Assembly: GCF_015686695.1 (NCBI RefSeq)
Contig: NZ_JADPMR010000001.1
Coordinates: 2,728,001 to 2,792,000, forward strand
Direction: 5' to 3'
Length of the DNA stretch: 64,000 nt
Source of the DNA: Vibrio nitrifigilis
GTDB lineage: Bacteria; Pseudomonadota; Gammaproteobacteria; Enterobacterales; Vibrionaceae
Each line of letters starts with the position of its first letter. The first letter of the stretch is position 1. This document shows, piece after piece, positions 21,688-31,384 of this stretch. The notes under the pieces are model-generated. The model saw nothing but the letters and a program-made list of their open reading frames with translations, was not told where the DNA came from and did no database searches. Both the position numbers and the translations under genes were made by a program.

Positions 21688-22152
21688 ATGAACACCAAGA
21701 CCTTTACATTAAAGAATGAAAAAGACACAGTTGCATTGGGAACGGCGTTATCACGCTTATGTTCTCAACAAACCACTCTCTATCTCTATGGCGATCTTGG
21801 TGCTGGAAAAACAACATTTAGTCGTGGCTTTATTCAATCTTTAGGGCACAACGGCAATGTAAAAAGCCCGACCTACACTTTAGTGGAGCCATACCAATTA
21901 GAACAATGGAGTGTTTACCACTTTGATCTTTACCGCTTGGCCGATCCTGAAGAACTTGAGTTTATGGGGATTCGGGACTATTTCACTCCAGATGCTATTT
22001 GTCTGGTGGAATGGCCAGATAAAGGTCAGGGGATGTTACCGCAACCAGATATCACTATCGATATTCGTTATGATGGTGAGCAACGTCAGGCCGAACTTAC
22101 GGCAAACAATGAATATGGATGTGCTTTATTAAGCCAGTTGGAGTTATGTTGA
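21688..22152 (+). CDS. tsaE: tRNA threonylcarbamoyladenosine biosynthesis ATPase TsaE
   Basis: TsaE is the ATPase that drives the TsaB-TsaD complex in making t6A37 of ANN-decoding tRNAs. The 154-residue product has the P-loop GDLGAGKTT at 35-43, followed by the family blocks SPTYTLVEPY, HFDLYRL and EWPDKG. The frame is open for 41 codons upstream, but the ATG at 21688 gives the family N-terminus. Its stop overlaps the start of amiB by 7 bp, so the two are translationally coupled in the tsaE-amiB-mutL-miaA-hfq-hflXKC cluster. Confidence 0.96.
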   Translation: MNTKTFTLKNEKDTVALGTALSRLCSQQTTLYLYGDLGAGKTTFSRGFIQSLGHNGNVKSPTYTLVEPYQLEQWSVYHFDLYRLADPEELEFMGIRDYFTPDAICLVEWPDKGQGMLPQPDITIDIRYDGEQRQAELTANNEYGCALLSQLELC

Positions 22153-23867
22153 TTGTTAATCGTTTCCGTACCATCGTTTTATTAATAACGTTTTTTATCA
22201 CTGTTTTCACTTCTTCGGTGTATGCCAATGTATTAGAAGGTATTAGGGTTTGGCCCTCACCTGATGAGACTCGAGTAGTGATGGATGTTAAGTCCGAAGT
22301 AACATTTAGCTATTTTACTTTAAGCAGTCCAAGTCGTTTGGTGGTTGACTTACAAGATACGTCGTTAAAAGCCAAGTTGCCAATGAAGGTCACTGATAGC
22401 GCAATATTAACCAAAATACGGTCAAGTTCATCACCAAAGAAAGGGACCTATCGGCTGGTGTTGGAATTAAAAAAGCATATTTCAGCTAATATATTTAAGC
22501 TTCCTCCAACGCCTGGTGGTCAGTATGGGCACCGTTTGGTCATCGATTTACCAAACAAAACTAAAAAGCAGCAAGCGTTATCTAACAACAATCCGATTCA
22601 AAAGTTAAAGGTGAGTCGTGATGCTTCTCAGTTAGCGGGCAATGCGGATATTATCGTCGCGGTGGATCCTGGTCACGGCGGAGAAGATCCTGGTTCGATT
22701 GGTCCGGGACATAAATTTGAAAAGAATGTCACGCTGAGTATTGCCAAAAAGCTAGCCAACTTAATTGATCGTGTTCCCGGTATGAAAGCGATTCTAACGC
22801 GTAAAGGCGATTATTATGTCAGTTTGAATAAACGAACTGAGATTGCTCGCCAACATGGGGCGTATTTACTCGTTTCAATTCACGCGGATGCATTTAACTC
22901 CCCTAAACCACGTGGTGCATCAGTTTTCGTGTTAAATACTCGTCGTGCGAACACTGAAATAGCTCGTTGGGTAGAAAACCACGAAGAGCAATCTGAGTTA
23001 TTAGGTGGGGCTGGGGCGGTGCTAGCGAAAAACAATCGCGATCGAAATGTGAGTCAAACCCTGCTGGATTTACAATTTAGCCATTCGCAAAAAGAAGGCT
23101 ATAAATTGGCTTCTGATATCGTTCACAATTTAGCGCAAGTGACGCATTTACATCGAAGTAAACCAGTAAATGCTAGTCTTGCAGTTTTGAAATCTCCTGA
23201 TATTCCATCAGTGTTGGTTGAAACAGGCTTTATTTCCAATCCTACTGAAGAGAGATTGCTGTTTCAACGGAGTCACCAAGATAAGCTTGCTCGTGCTGTT
23301 GCGACAGCGGTAGTGCAATATTTTAAAGATAATCCTCCAGTAGGGACGTTATTTGCTAATCGTAATAAAACACATAATTACCGGGTACAAAGTGGTGATT
23401 CACTGTCAGTGATTGCCCAGCGTTATGGTATGTCTGTATCGGCAATAAAAAATGAGAATAAACTAAAAAACAATACTTTATCAGTTGGGCAAATCTTAAA
23501 AATTCCTGGAGGAGAAACATCTTTAAAAGTGCCTCAGGTTGAGAACCCAGTTGAGACTGAAACCATTACTCATACTGTAAGTCGTGGCGAGTATTTAGGT
23601 CGAATCGCTCAAAAATACAAAGTATCCGTTGCTGATATCAAGCGGGAAAACCAGTTGCGCAGTAATTCTTTGAATGTGGGTCAAAAGCTTAAAATCACCG
23701 TGAGCTTGAAAGATAAGCCATTGCGTAAACATAAAGTCTCACGTGGTGACTTTTTAGGGAAAATTGCCAATGAATATAACGTGAGTGTGAACAGTATTCG
23801 AACTGCCAACCATTTGCGTTCAGACTCATTGGCTATCGGGCAGATATTAATTATTCCGAATAAGTAG
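22146..23867 (+). CDS. amiB: N-acetylmuramoyl-L-alanine amidase AmiB with three LysM domains
   Basis: AmiB is a periplasmic zinc amidase that splits septal peptidoglycan; EnvC (11475-12623) is its activator. The 573 residues show a signal peptide (VLLITFFITVFTSSVYA), an AMIN domain (about 27-130), an Amidase_3 domain (about 169-390) opening with VAVDPGHGGEDPGS, whose histidine is a zinc ligand, the second zinc-ligand segment SIHADAF, and three C-terminal LysM domains starting near 408, 475 and 528. E. coli AmiB lacks LysM domains. The ATG at 22146 overlaps the tsaE stop; a further ATG at 22119 would add nine residues. Confidence 0.95.
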   Translation: MLIVNRFRTIVLLITFFITVFTSSVYANVLEGIRVWPSPDETRVVMDVKSEVTFSYFTLSSPSRLVVDLQDTSLKAKLPMKVTDSAILTKIRSSSSPKKGTYRLVLELKKHISANIFKLPPTPGGQYGHRLVIDLPNKTKKQQALSNNNPIQKLKVSRDASQLAGNADIIVAVDPGHGGEDPGSIGPGHKFEKNVTLSIAKKLANLIDRVPGMKAILTRKGDYYVSLNKRTEIARQHGAYLLVSIHADAFNSPKPRGASVFVLNTRRANTEIARWVENHEEQSELLGGAGAVLAKNNRDRNVSQTLLDLQFSHSQKEGYKLASDIVHNLAQVTHLHRSKPVNASLAVLKSPDIPSVLVETGFISNPTEERLLFQRSHQDKLARAVATAVVQYFKDNPPVGTLFANRNKTHNYRVQSGDSLSVIAQRYGMSVSAIKNENKLKNNTLSVGQILKIPGGETSLKVPQVENPVETETITHTVSRGEYLGRIAQKYKVSVADIKRENQLRSNSLNVGQKLKITVSLKDKPLRKHKVSRGDFLGKIANEYNVSVNSIRTANHLRSDSLAIGQILIIPNK

Positions 23868-23910
23868 AGTCGTTAGAGGCTTTGCAAATAACTTAAGTAT
23901 AGAAACCATT

Positions 23911-25914
23911 ATGGCTATTCAAATTTTACCCGCTCGTTTAGCAAACCAAATCGCTGCTGGAGAGGTGGTGGAAAGGCCAGCTTCCGTCGTTAAAGAGCTG
24001 GTGGAAAACAGTTTGGATTCAGGCGCTACTCGTATCGACATCGATATTGAAAAAGGAGGCGCTAAGCTTATTCGCATTCGCGATAATGGTTCGGGTATTC
24101 CTAAAGATGAGTTATCACTCGCGTTAAGTCGTCATGCGACATCGAAGATTCATAATCTTGATGATCTAGAAGCTATTATGAGTTTGGGATTTCGCGGGGA
24201 GGCGTTAGCGAGTATTAGCTCTGTTGCTCGTTTAACATTAACTTCTCGTACAACGACACAAGAAGAAGCGTGGTCTGCGTACAGTGAAGGGCGTGATATG
24301 GCTGTCAAGTTGCAACCTGCCGCCCATCCTGTTGGAACGTCAGTTGAAGTTCTCGATCTGTTTTTTAATACGCCAGCGCGGCGTAAATTTCTACGCACAG
24401 AAAAAACCGAATTTACTCATATTGATGAGCTAATTAAGCGTATTGCCCTTAGCCGGTTTGATGTTACCTTGAATCTACGTCATAACGGAAAAATGGTGCG
24501 CCAATATCGGGCAACGAAAACTCGATTACAGGAAGAAAAGCGGATTGGGGCGGTTTGTGGCAATGCATTTGTGCGCAATATGCTGCGGATTGATCTAGAG
24601 CATCAAGGTCTTAAACTCTCGGGTTGGATCACGACACCTGAAGGTGCTCGCCAGCAAAGCGATTTACAGTACTGCTATGTGAATGGCCGCATGATGAAAG
24701 ATAAGCTGATCAACCACGCGATTAGACAAAGTTACGAAACCAGTCTGAAGCCTGATCAATACGCAACGTATGTGCTATTTATTGAGGTTGATCCGCATCA
24801 GGTCGACGTTAATGTCCATCCAGCTAAGCATGAAGTGCGTTTTCATCAAGCCCGCTTAGTTCATGATTTTATCTATCAAGCTTTGACTAGTGCCTTAGCT
24901 CAAGGTCAGCATATCGATGCGCCAGCACATAATGAAGCTGCGTTTTATCAGCCTCATGACTCTGATATGCCTGACTCGACCCGTGAACAAGGCGATCCTC
25001 GCCATTGGCAGGCTGATAAAACCCCAGCTTATCCTGGGCAAAAAGACTATCAGAAGCCTAAAGAGCAGCACTCTTCAATCCAAACGTCCAAGCCTCAGGT
25101 TCAGATGCAAGATGTAACCGATACATCTATTGCTGAGCCGCCGGCAAAGAGTTTTAGCGATGAGATGCCTTATCGTAGCTCTAAACAACCGAATGCGAGT
25201 GGGGCGAAAAAGGGGCGCGAAAAGTACAATTCGGATTCACCTTCAGCAAATGAAGTGCGTGTTTATCAACAGTTATTGCAGACTCCACAATTGAAAGAGT
25301 CGGCGTCTAATATTGTGAGTGATTATCAAGAACAATCGCTACCAATCGAAAAATTAGGCAAAGCTATAACGGTTGTCAAAGGGCAGTATTTGGTGATGGG
25401 AACGCCTCAAGGTTGTGTGCTTGTTTCATTGAATCACGCCAACTGGCTAAAAACACGTGGTCAATTGAATGTGGGACAAGGTGCGCTAAAAAGCCAACCG
25501 CTGCTTGTTCCGTTGGCGGTAAAAGTGTCTCCAAGTGAAGCGGCTGCCATTGAGATTTATCATGAGTTATTAATGACTTTCGGTATTGATCTTCAAATAC
25601 GCTCCAAGCAAAGCATTATGGTAATGGGAGTCCCTCAACCATTAAGGCAGCAAAATCTACAAAATTTAGTACCAGATCTGTTATCTTACGCCTCTTCAAC
25701 ACTGGATCAGACGGAAAAGCGGTTAGATCGTGATAGTTTAGCCACTTGGTTGAGCAATTATGTGAAACTGGATAAAACTGACTACACTCTATCAGAAGGT
25801 ATTCAGTTGATTTCAGAAATTGAGCAGTTGTGGCAAGGTGAATTACCTTTGCACGATAGCCATTTTGTCCGATCTGTAGATTTTTCAGCGACTATTGCAG
25901 CATTGAATTCATGA
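23911..25914 (+). CDS. mutL: DNA mismatch repair protein MutL
   Basis: MutL is the ATPase that links mismatch-bound MutS to the MutH endonuclease and UvrD. The 667 residues carry the GHKL ATPase motifs: KELVENSLDSGA with E29 and N33, RDNGSGIP, and GFRGEALASISSV. A low-complexity linker (about 345-450) joins the C-terminal dimerisation domain. That domain lacks the DQHAxxExxxxE endonuclease motif, which fits a lineage that uses MutH. miaA starts inside its stop codon (ATGA). Confidence 0.98.
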   Translation: MAIQILPARLANQIAAGEVVERPASVVKELVENSLDSGATRIDIDIEKGGAKLIRIRDNGSGIPKDELSLALSRHATSKIHNLDDLEAIMSLGFRGEALASISSVARLTLTSRTTTQEEAWSAYSEGRDMAVKLQPAAHPVGTSVEVLDLFFNTPARRKFLRTEKTEFTHIDELIKRIALSRFDVTLNLRHNGKMVRQYRATKTRLQEEKRIGAVCGNAFVRNMLRIDLEHQGLKLSGWITTPEGARQQSDLQYCYVNGRMMKDKLINHAIRQSYETSLKPDQYATYVLFIEVDPHQVDVNVHPAKHEVRFHQARLVHDFIYQALTSALAQGQHIDAPAHNEAAFYQPHDSDMPDSTREQGDPRHWQADKTPAYPGQKDYQKPKEQHSSIQTSKPQVQMQDVTDTSIAEPPAKSFSDEMPYRSSKQPNASGAKKGREKYNSDSPSANEVRVYQQLLQTPQLKESASNIVSDYQEQSLPIEKLGKAITVVKGQYLVMGTPQGCVLVSLNHANWLKTRGQLNVGQGALKSQPLLVPLAVKVSPSEAAAIEIYHELLMTFGIDLQIRSKQSIMVMGVPQPLRQQNLQNLVPDLLSYASSTLDQTEKRLDRDSLATWLSNYVKLDKTDYTLSEGIQLISEIEQLWQGELPLHDSHFVRSVDFSATIAALNS

Positions 25915-26843
25915 CCAAACAACTACCTCTAGCATTATTTCTCATGGGACCGACCGCATCGGGGAAAACAGATCTTGCGATTCGGTTAAGACAACGATTT
26001 CCTGTTGAGATCATTAGTGTTGATTCTGCTTTGATCTATAAAACGATGGATATAGGTACGGCTAAACCGACGGCTGAAGAGTTAGAGCAAGCCCCGCATC
26101 GATTGATTGATATTCTCGATCCAAAAGATTCCTACTCTGCGGCAGACTTTCGGCAAGACGCATTGGATGAAATGGAAAAGATTGTAAACCAAGGAAAAAT
26201 TCCGTTACTTGTGGGCGGAACCATGCTTTATTACAAAGCTCTGTTACAAGGTTTGTCTCCATTACCCGCAGCAGATCCCAAAATTCGTCAACAAATCGAG
26301 CAAGAAGCATTGACTAAGGGCTGGTCGATCTTGCACGATGAGCTGAAGGCGATCGATCCTGTATCAGCGGATAGAATTCATCCAAATGATCCACAAAGAT
26401 TGTCACGGGCGTTGGAAGTTTATCGAATTTCAGGTAAAACTTTAACTGAACTGACTGAAACGAAAGGAGATGCTATACCTTATCGTGTTAAGCAGTTTGC
26501 AATTGCTCCCAAGGAAAGGGCTGAACTGCATCGTCGTATAGAACTACGTTTTGAAAAAATGATCGAAGCGGGATTTGAAGAAGAAGTTAGAGCGCTACAT
26601 GAGCGACAAGATCTTCACCCAGACTTACCTTCGATTCGTTGTGTAGGCTATCGTCAGATGTGGGATTATTTAGACGGAAACGGTAGTTTAGACGAAGCGA
26701 TCTTTCGTGGTGTCTGTGCTACCCGTCAATTGGCCAAGCGACAGATCACCTGGTTACGCAGCTGGGATGATTTAACTTGGTTAGATAGCGAAAACATTGA
26801 TCAAGCTTTAGAAACTGTTTCAAATGCAATAGCATCTAGTTGA
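25911..26843 (+). CDS. miaA: tRNA dimethylallyltransferase
   Basis: MiaA adds the isopentenyl group to A37 of tRNAs that read UNN codons. The 310-residue product starts with the P-loop GPTASGKT at 13-20, followed by the DSALIYKTMDIGTAKPT substrate segment and RQLAKRQITWLRSW near the C-terminus. The ATG overlaps the mutL stop by 4 bp, so translation is coupled. hfq follows after a 194-bp gap that has its own -10 element. Confidence 0.98.
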   Translation: MTKQLPLALFLMGPTASGKTDLAIRLRQRFPVEIISVDSALIYKTMDIGTAKPTAEELEQAPHRLIDILDPKDSYSAADFRQDALDEMEKIVNQGKIPLLVGGTMLYYKALLQGLSPLPAADPKIRQQIEQEALTKGWSILHDELKAIDPVSADRIHPNDPQRLSRALEVYRISGKTLTELTETKGDAIPYRVKQFAIAPKERAELHRRIELRFEKMIEAGFEEEVRALHERQDLHPDLPSIRCVGYRQMWDYLDGNGSLDEAIFRGVCATRQLAKRQITWLRSWDDLTWLDSENIDQALETVSNAIASS

Positions 26844-26853
26844 TTAAGCTGTG

Positions 26854-26859
26854 TATAAT
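26854..26859 (+). promoter_or_regulatory. Possible -10 element of hfq
   Basis: A perfect TATAAT lies 178 bp before hfq, with no clear -35. If used it would give an untranslated leader of about 170 nt. In E. coli hfq has several promoters in this region and Hfq binds its own leader; that role is inferred here. Confidence 0.4.
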
Positions 26860-27037
26860 GGGATCGCTTTTGCGTAATGTGCCCTGTAAAGGATCCGTTA
26901 CTTGAAGTCGGCCTTATGTGCCCCAACAAACGGATTAGGGTGTTTTCATTCGTTTAGCTCAGATGTGAAGGCCGCACAGAACTTTAGTGCACCACTAGCT
27001 AAATAATTACTACAAAATACAAAATAAGGAAAAAAAA

Positions 27038-27301
27038 ATGGCTAAGGGGCAATCTCTACAAGACCCATTCTTAAATGCACTACGTCGCGAGCGTATCCCT
27101 GTATCAATCTATTTAGTGAACGGTATCAAACTACAAGGTCAGATTGAGTCATTTGATCAATTTGTGATCTTGCTGAAAAACACTGTAAATCAAATGGTAT
27201 ACAAACACGCAATTTCAACTGTGGTACCTGCTCGTCCAGTTAGTCATCACAGTGCTGAGCGTCCTGCACAGGATCGTCCATCTGACAAAACAGAAGACTA
27301 A
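27038..27301 (+). CDS. hfq: RNA chaperone Hfq
   Basis: Hfq is the hexameric Sm-like protein that pairs small RNAs with mRNAs. The 87 residues have the Sm1 segment (VSIYLVNGIKLQGQIESFDQFVILLKN) and the Sm2 motif with YKHAISTVVP, including the conserved YKH of the proximal U-binding face. The N-terminal MAKGQSLQDPFLNALRRERIP block is near universal in the family (the longer blocks are given in part by position 1-20 and 24-50). The C-terminal tail of about 20 residues is short and polar. An AAGGAAAAAAA site precedes the ATG. hflX follows 39 bp downstream. Confidence 0.99.
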   Translation: MAKGQSLQDPFLNALRRERIPVSIYLVNGIKLQGQIESFDQFVILLKNTVNQMVYKHAISTVVPARPVSHHSAERPAQDRPSDKTED

Positions 27302-27340
27302 TTAATATTAATACTTTTCAAACATTAAGGAGTTGATCGC

Positions 27341-28630
27341 TTGTTTGACCGTTATGAAGCCGGGGAGCGAGCCGTACTTGTTCATATCAACTTCACGCAA
27401 GAGGGTGAATGGGAAGATCTTAGCGAATGTGAAATGCTAGTTTCTTCTGCCGGAGTAGAAGTGATGCAGGTTGTTACCGGTAGTCGCCAATCTCCGCACC
27501 CTAAGTATTATGTTGGTGAAGGTAAAGCCCAAGAAATCGCAGATGCAGTGCACCGTACTGCATCTGATGTTGTTATCTTTAACCACGCACTATCTCCCGC
27601 TCAAGAACGTAACTTAGAAATGTTATGTCAATGTCGAGTGATTGACCGTACAGGTCTAATCCTTGATATTTTCGCCCAGCGCGCACGAACTCACGAAGGT
27701 AAATTACAAGTTGAATTGGCTCAATTACGCCATTTATCGACTCGCCTTGTCCGTGGTTGGACGCACTTGGAGCGTCAGAAAGGTGGTATTGGTTTGCGTG
27801 GTCCGGGTGAAACCCAGTTAGAAACTGACCGACGTTTACTGCGTGAACGTATAAAAGCTATCTTACGTCGTTTAGACAAGGTAGCAAAGCAACGAGAACA
27901 AGGGCGTCGAGCACGAAACCGAGCAGAGATCCCTACGCTTTCGTTAGTGGGATACACCAACGCCGGTAAATCGACTTTATTTAACCGTATCACAGAGGCT
28001 GGGGTATATGCAGCAGACCAACTGTTTGCCACATTGGACCCGACGCTACGTAAAATTGAGTTGGATGAAATAGGTCCAGCTATTTTGGCTGATACGGTAG
28101 GTTTTATTCGACATCTACCCCATGATCTTGTCGCGGCTTTTAAAGCTACGTTACAAGAAACGCAAGAAGCTGACATTTTGTTACATGTTGTTGATGCCAG
28201 TGATGACCGCTTTCGTGAGAACATAGAAGCGGTAAATGATGTACTAGTAGAGATTGAAGCGAATGAAGTTCCAACTTTATTAGTCATGAATAAAATTGAT
28301 AGTTTAGATCACCAACAGCCACGTATTGAACGTGATGATGAAGGTGTGCCAAAAGCCGTGTACGTATCTGCCATGGCCGGTGATGGCATTGATTTGCTGT
28401 TCGATGCATTGAGCGAACGTTTAGCAAAACAAATGGTTCAATATGACTTGAAGATACCGCCGCAACATCAAGGGCGTATCCGTAGCACTTTCTTCGAAAT
28501 GAACTCGATTAAAACAGAAGAATATGATCCAGAAGGCAATTTGTTAATTACAGTTCGTATGCAACAGGCAGATTGGTCTAGACTAGAGAAAAGAGAACAG
28601 GCAGTTTTATCTGACTTTATAGTTACTTAA
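27341..28630 (+). CDS. hflX: Ribosome-splitting GTPase HflX
   Basis: HflX binds the 50S subunit and splits stalled ribosomes, for example after heat stress. The 429 residues include an N-terminal HflX domain (about 1-180), a coiled linker ending in RRARNRAEIP, and a GTPase domain with GYTNAGKST near 205, DTVGFIRHLP near 250 and NKID near 320. The start is a TTG at 27341, chosen because AAGGAG (27327-27332) is 8 bp upstream and family members begin at this point. It is transcribed with hfq and hflKC. Confidence 0.97.
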   Translation: MFDRYEAGERAVLVHINFTQEGEWEDLSECEMLVSSAGVEVMQVVTGSRQSPHPKYYVGEGKAQEIADAVHRTASDVVIFNHALSPAQERNLEMLCQCRVIDRTGLILDIFAQRARTHEGKLQVELAQLRHLSTRLVRGWTHLERQKGGIGLRGPGETQLETDRRLLRERIKAILRRLDKVAKQREQGRRARNRAEIPTLSLVGYTNAGKSTLFNRITEAGVYAADQLFATLDPTLRKIELDEIGPAILADTVGFIRHLPHDLVAAFKATLQETQEADILLHVVDASDDRFRENIEAVNDVLVEIEANEVPTLLVMNKIDSLDHQQPRIERDDEGVPKAVYVSAMAGDGIDLLFDALSERLAKQMVQYDLKIPPQHQGRIRSTFFEMNSIKTEEYDPEGNLLITVRMQQADWSRLEKREQAVLSDFIVT

Positions 28631-28675
28631 ATGACTGCTAGAGTATAACGTCATATCAAATGATGGAGCTTTCTA

Positions 28676-29887
28676 ATGGCGTGGAATGAGCCTGGTAATA
28701 ACAACGGCAACAATGGTGGCCGCGATAATGACCCATGGGGTAACAATAATCGTGGTAACAACGGTGGCCGTGAACAAGGTCCTCCAGATTTAGACGAAGT
28801 GTTCAATAAGCTAAGTCAAAAGCTCGGGGGCAAGTTTGGTAAGAAGGGGAGCGGTAAAGGACCTTCGTTTTCTAATGGCGGAGCAGTCGGTATCGGTGTC
28901 ATCGCTCTTATCGCTGTCCTCATTTGGTTCTTTGCTGGCTTTTATACCATCGGTGAAGCTGAACGTGGGGTTGTCCTGCGGCTCGGTAAATACGATCGTA
29001 TTGTCGATCCTGGTCTAAACTGGCGTCCGCGCTTTGTTGATCAAGTGACTCCAGTTAACGTTCAGGCAATTCGTTCTCTTCGTGCATCAGGACTGATGTT
29101 AACAAAAGATGAGAATGTTGTGACCGTTTCTATGGATGTTCAGTATCGAGTTTCGGATCCTTACAAATACTTATTTGTTGTGACCAATGCTGACGATAGT
29201 TTGCGTCAGGCAACTGATTCTGCGCTGCGTGCAGTGATTGGTGACTCATTGATGGATAGTATCTTGACGAGTGGACGTCAACAGATTCGTCAAACCACTC
29301 AAGAGACACTCAACGATATTATCGATACTTATGGTATGGGTATCACGATAGTTGATGTGAACTTCCAATCAGCACGTCCACCTGAGCAGGTGAAAGATGC
29401 GTTTGATGATGCTATTGCTGCTCGAGAAGATGAAGAACGCTTTATTCGTGAAGCTGAAGCATACAAAAATGAGATCTTACCTAAGGCAACCGGTCGTGCA
29501 GAACGTTTGAAGAAGGAAGCTCAGGGTTACAGCGAACGTGTTGTTAATGGCGCTATTGGTCAGGTTGCTCAGTTTGAACAATTGCTTCCTGAATATGAAG
29601 CTGCACCTAAAGTTACTCGCGAACGTCTATACCTAGACGCGATGGAAAAAGTGTACTCAAGTACTTCTAAAGTCATGGTCGACTCTAAATCGAGTGGTAA
29701 CATGTTGTACTTACCAATTGATAAGATCATGGAAAATGCGGGCAAACCAACAACGAAGAAAACGGATAACACCGATTCAACGTCTGTTTATGACCAAATA
29801 AAAGCTGAGTCACAACACTCTGATAGTAAGAAGAATGCGTCAGATTCCGCATCTCGTAGTAACGATACACGTCAAGGGAGATACTAA
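28676..29887 (+). CDS. hflK: FtsH-regulating membrane protein HflK
   Basis: HflK and HflC form a large cage around the FtsH protease in the inner membrane. The 403-residue protein has a glycine/asparagine-rich N-terminus (MAWNEPGNNNGNNGGRDNDP), one transmembrane helix (about 76-98), an SPFH/band-7 domain (about 100-260), a helical coiled segment and a polar Ser-rich tail. A GGAG ribosome binding site precedes the ATG. hflC starts 2 bp after its stop. Confidence 0.97.
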   Translation: MAWNEPGNNNGNNGGRDNDPWGNNNRGNNGGREQGPPDLDEVFNKLSQKLGGKFGKKGSGKGPSFSNGGAVGIGVIALIAVLIWFFAGFYTIGEAERGVVLRLGKYDRIVDPGLNWRPRFVDQVTPVNVQAIRSLRASGLMLTKDENVVTVSMDVQYRVSDPYKYLFVVTNADDSLRQATDSALRAVIGDSLMDSILTSGRQQIRQTTQETLNDIIDTYGMGITIVDVNFQSARPPEQVKDAFDDAIAAREDEERFIREAEAYKNEILPKATGRAERLKKEAQGYSERVVNGAIGQVAQFEQLLPEYEAAPKVTRERLYLDAMEKVYSSTSKVMVDSKSSGNMLYLPIDKIMENAGKPTTKKTDNTDSTSVYDQIKAESQHSDSKKNASDSASRSNDTRQGRY

Positions 29888-29889
29888 GC

Positions 29890-30873
29890 ATGCGTAAATT
29901 ACTTATCCCTGCAGTTGTCGTTGTTTTAGCGTTGCTGTTAATGTCGATGTTCGTTATTCCAGAAGGTGAACGAGGCATTGTGATTCGATTCGGTAAAGTG
30001 CTTAAAGAAAATGAAAGTTCAGTCGCGCAAATTTATAATCCTGGACTTCATTTTAAATTACCTTTGTTCGATCGAGTGAAAACACTAGATGCTCGTATTC
30101 AAACAATGGATGGTAGAGCAGACCGCTTTGTTACGGCAGAGAAAAAAGATGTCATCATCGATTCTTACGTAAAATGGCGTATCCAAGACTTTGGTCGTTA
30201 TTACCTAGCAACAGGCGGCGGTAATGCATTAACTGCAGAAGCGTTGCTTGAACGTAAGGTAACGGACGTATTACGTTCTGAAATTGGTGCTCGTGAAATT
30301 AAGCAGATTGTTTCAGGTCCTCGTAATGATGATGTGCTTCCTGCAAGTTCAGATGCTGACGTAGTGACAACTGAAGCAGCAAAAGAAGCATTAGAGGTTG
30401 ATGGTCAGCGTGATCAAATCATGGCTGATGTACTGACTGACACTCGTAAGAGTGCTGCAAAAGATTTAGGTGTATATGTTGTTGATTTCCGTATGAAGAA
30501 AATCAACCTACCTGATGAAATCAGTGAATCAATCTATCGTCGTATGAGAGCTGAACGTGAATCCGTTGCACGTAAGCACCGTTCACAAGGCCGTGAAAAA
30601 GCGGAAGTGATACGTGCTCAAGCAGAACTTGAAGTATCGACGATCTTAGCTGAGGCGGATAAAACTGCTCGAGTTACTCGCGGTGAAGCAGATGCTAAAG
30701 CGGCAAAAATTTATGCCAAAGCTTACAATGAAGACCCAGAGTTCTTTACGTTCTTGCGTTCGCTTCAGGCGTACGAAAAATCGTTTAATGATAAGAATGA
30801 TGTGTTAGTACTTGATCCAAGTAGTGATTTCTTCAAATACATGAAGGATCCGAAAGGCGCTACTGCGAAATAG
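29890..30873 (+). CDS. hflC: FtsH-regulating membrane protein HflC
   Basis: HflC is the partner of HflK in the FtsH-regulating complex. The 327 residues start with a membrane anchor (LLIPAVVVVLALLLMSMFVIP), followed by an SPFH domain opening with EGERGIVIRFGKV and a long charged helix rich in Ala, Glu and Arg (about 220-290). It is the last gene before a strong terminator. Confidence 0.97.
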   Translation: MRKLLIPAVVVVLALLLMSMFVIPEGERGIVIRFGKVLKENESSVAQIYNPGLHFKLPLFDRVKTLDARIQTMDGRADRFVTAEKKDVIIDSYVKWRIQDFGRYYLATGGGNALTAEALLERKVTDVLRSEIGAREIKQIVSGPRNDDVLPASSDADVVTTEAAKEALEVDGQRDQIMADVLTDTRKSAAKDLGVYVVDFRMKKINLPDEISESIYRRMRAERESVARKHRSQGREKAEVIRAQAELEVSTILAEADKTARVTRGEADAKAAKIYAKAYNEDPEFFTFLRSLQAYEKSFNDKNDVLVLDPSSDFFKYMKDPKGATAK

Positions 30874-30900
30874 TACCGTATTCATTGTTTTAAGTTGAAA

Positions 30901-30932
30901 AAGAGAGGCTCCTGTGGGAGCCTCTCTTTTTT
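30901..30932 (+). terminator. Intrinsic terminator after hflC
   Basis: A perfect 12-bp stem (AAGAGAGGCTCC/GGAGCCTCTCTT) with a TGTG loop is followed by a T run, 27 bp after the hflC stop. Confidence 0.93.
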
Positions 30933-30953
30933 GTTTGTGACAGGTAGAAAGTA

Positions 30954-31139
30954 ATGGCAACAACCATCTTTGGGGTTTTAGGTGTCGTGTTAATTATTGA
31001 AGGGCTAGGACCATTAATTGCGCCCAACGGTTGGCGTCAAATGATTGCTCAAATTAGCCAACAATCCGATCATCAACTACGTCGTATGGGCGGGTGTTTA
31101 GTGGTTGCCGGTATCGTGATTGCCCACTTTTTCCTGTAA
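30954..31139 (+). CDS. yjeT: DUF2065 (YjeT-like) small membrane protein
   Basis: The 61-residue protein has two hydrophobic helices (about 4-23 and 43-60) around a short polar loop with the conserved segment LIAPNGWRQMI. It matches the YjeT/DUF2065 family, which sits after hflC in E. coli as well. No function is known to me. It starts just after the hflC terminator, so it depends on read-through or on a promoter I do not see. Confidence 0.8.
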   Translation: MATTIFGVLGVVLIIEGLGPLIAPNGWRQMIAQISQQSDHQLRRMGGCLVVAGIVIAHFFL

Positions 31140-31154
31140 CGAAGCAAGAACTAT

Positions 31155-31382
31155 TTAGTAATGGGGTGGAGGAGTCTCTTCAGATGGATCCGCCAAGTTC
31201 GAGGTGCTCATCGACTTAATTTTACCAACCATGTACTTCATCTGATCTTGCATTTTGGTGATGAGTAACTGTTGTTGAGTCAAAGCATCGTTAAGATCGC
31301 TAATCGTTTGCTCTTGAAAGGCCATTTGGCATTCCAAATCATCGATACGTTGTTCTAGTTTAGTTATCTGTTCGTCTTTCAT
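31155..31382 (-). CDS. slyX: SlyX family protein
   Basis: A 75-residue coiled-coil protein with heptad-like hydrophobic spacing across residues 5-55 (ITKLEQRIDDLECQMAFQEQ and on) and a proline-rich C-terminus ending PPPHY, the family signature. The function of SlyX is unknown. It starts 2 bp after the stop of the WD40 gene, so the two form an operon. Confidence 0.9.
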   Translation of the reverse strand: MKDEQITKLEQRIDDLECQMAFQEQTISDLNDALTQQQLLITKMQDQMKYMVGKIKSMSTSNLADPSEETPPPHY

Positions 31383-31384
31383 TG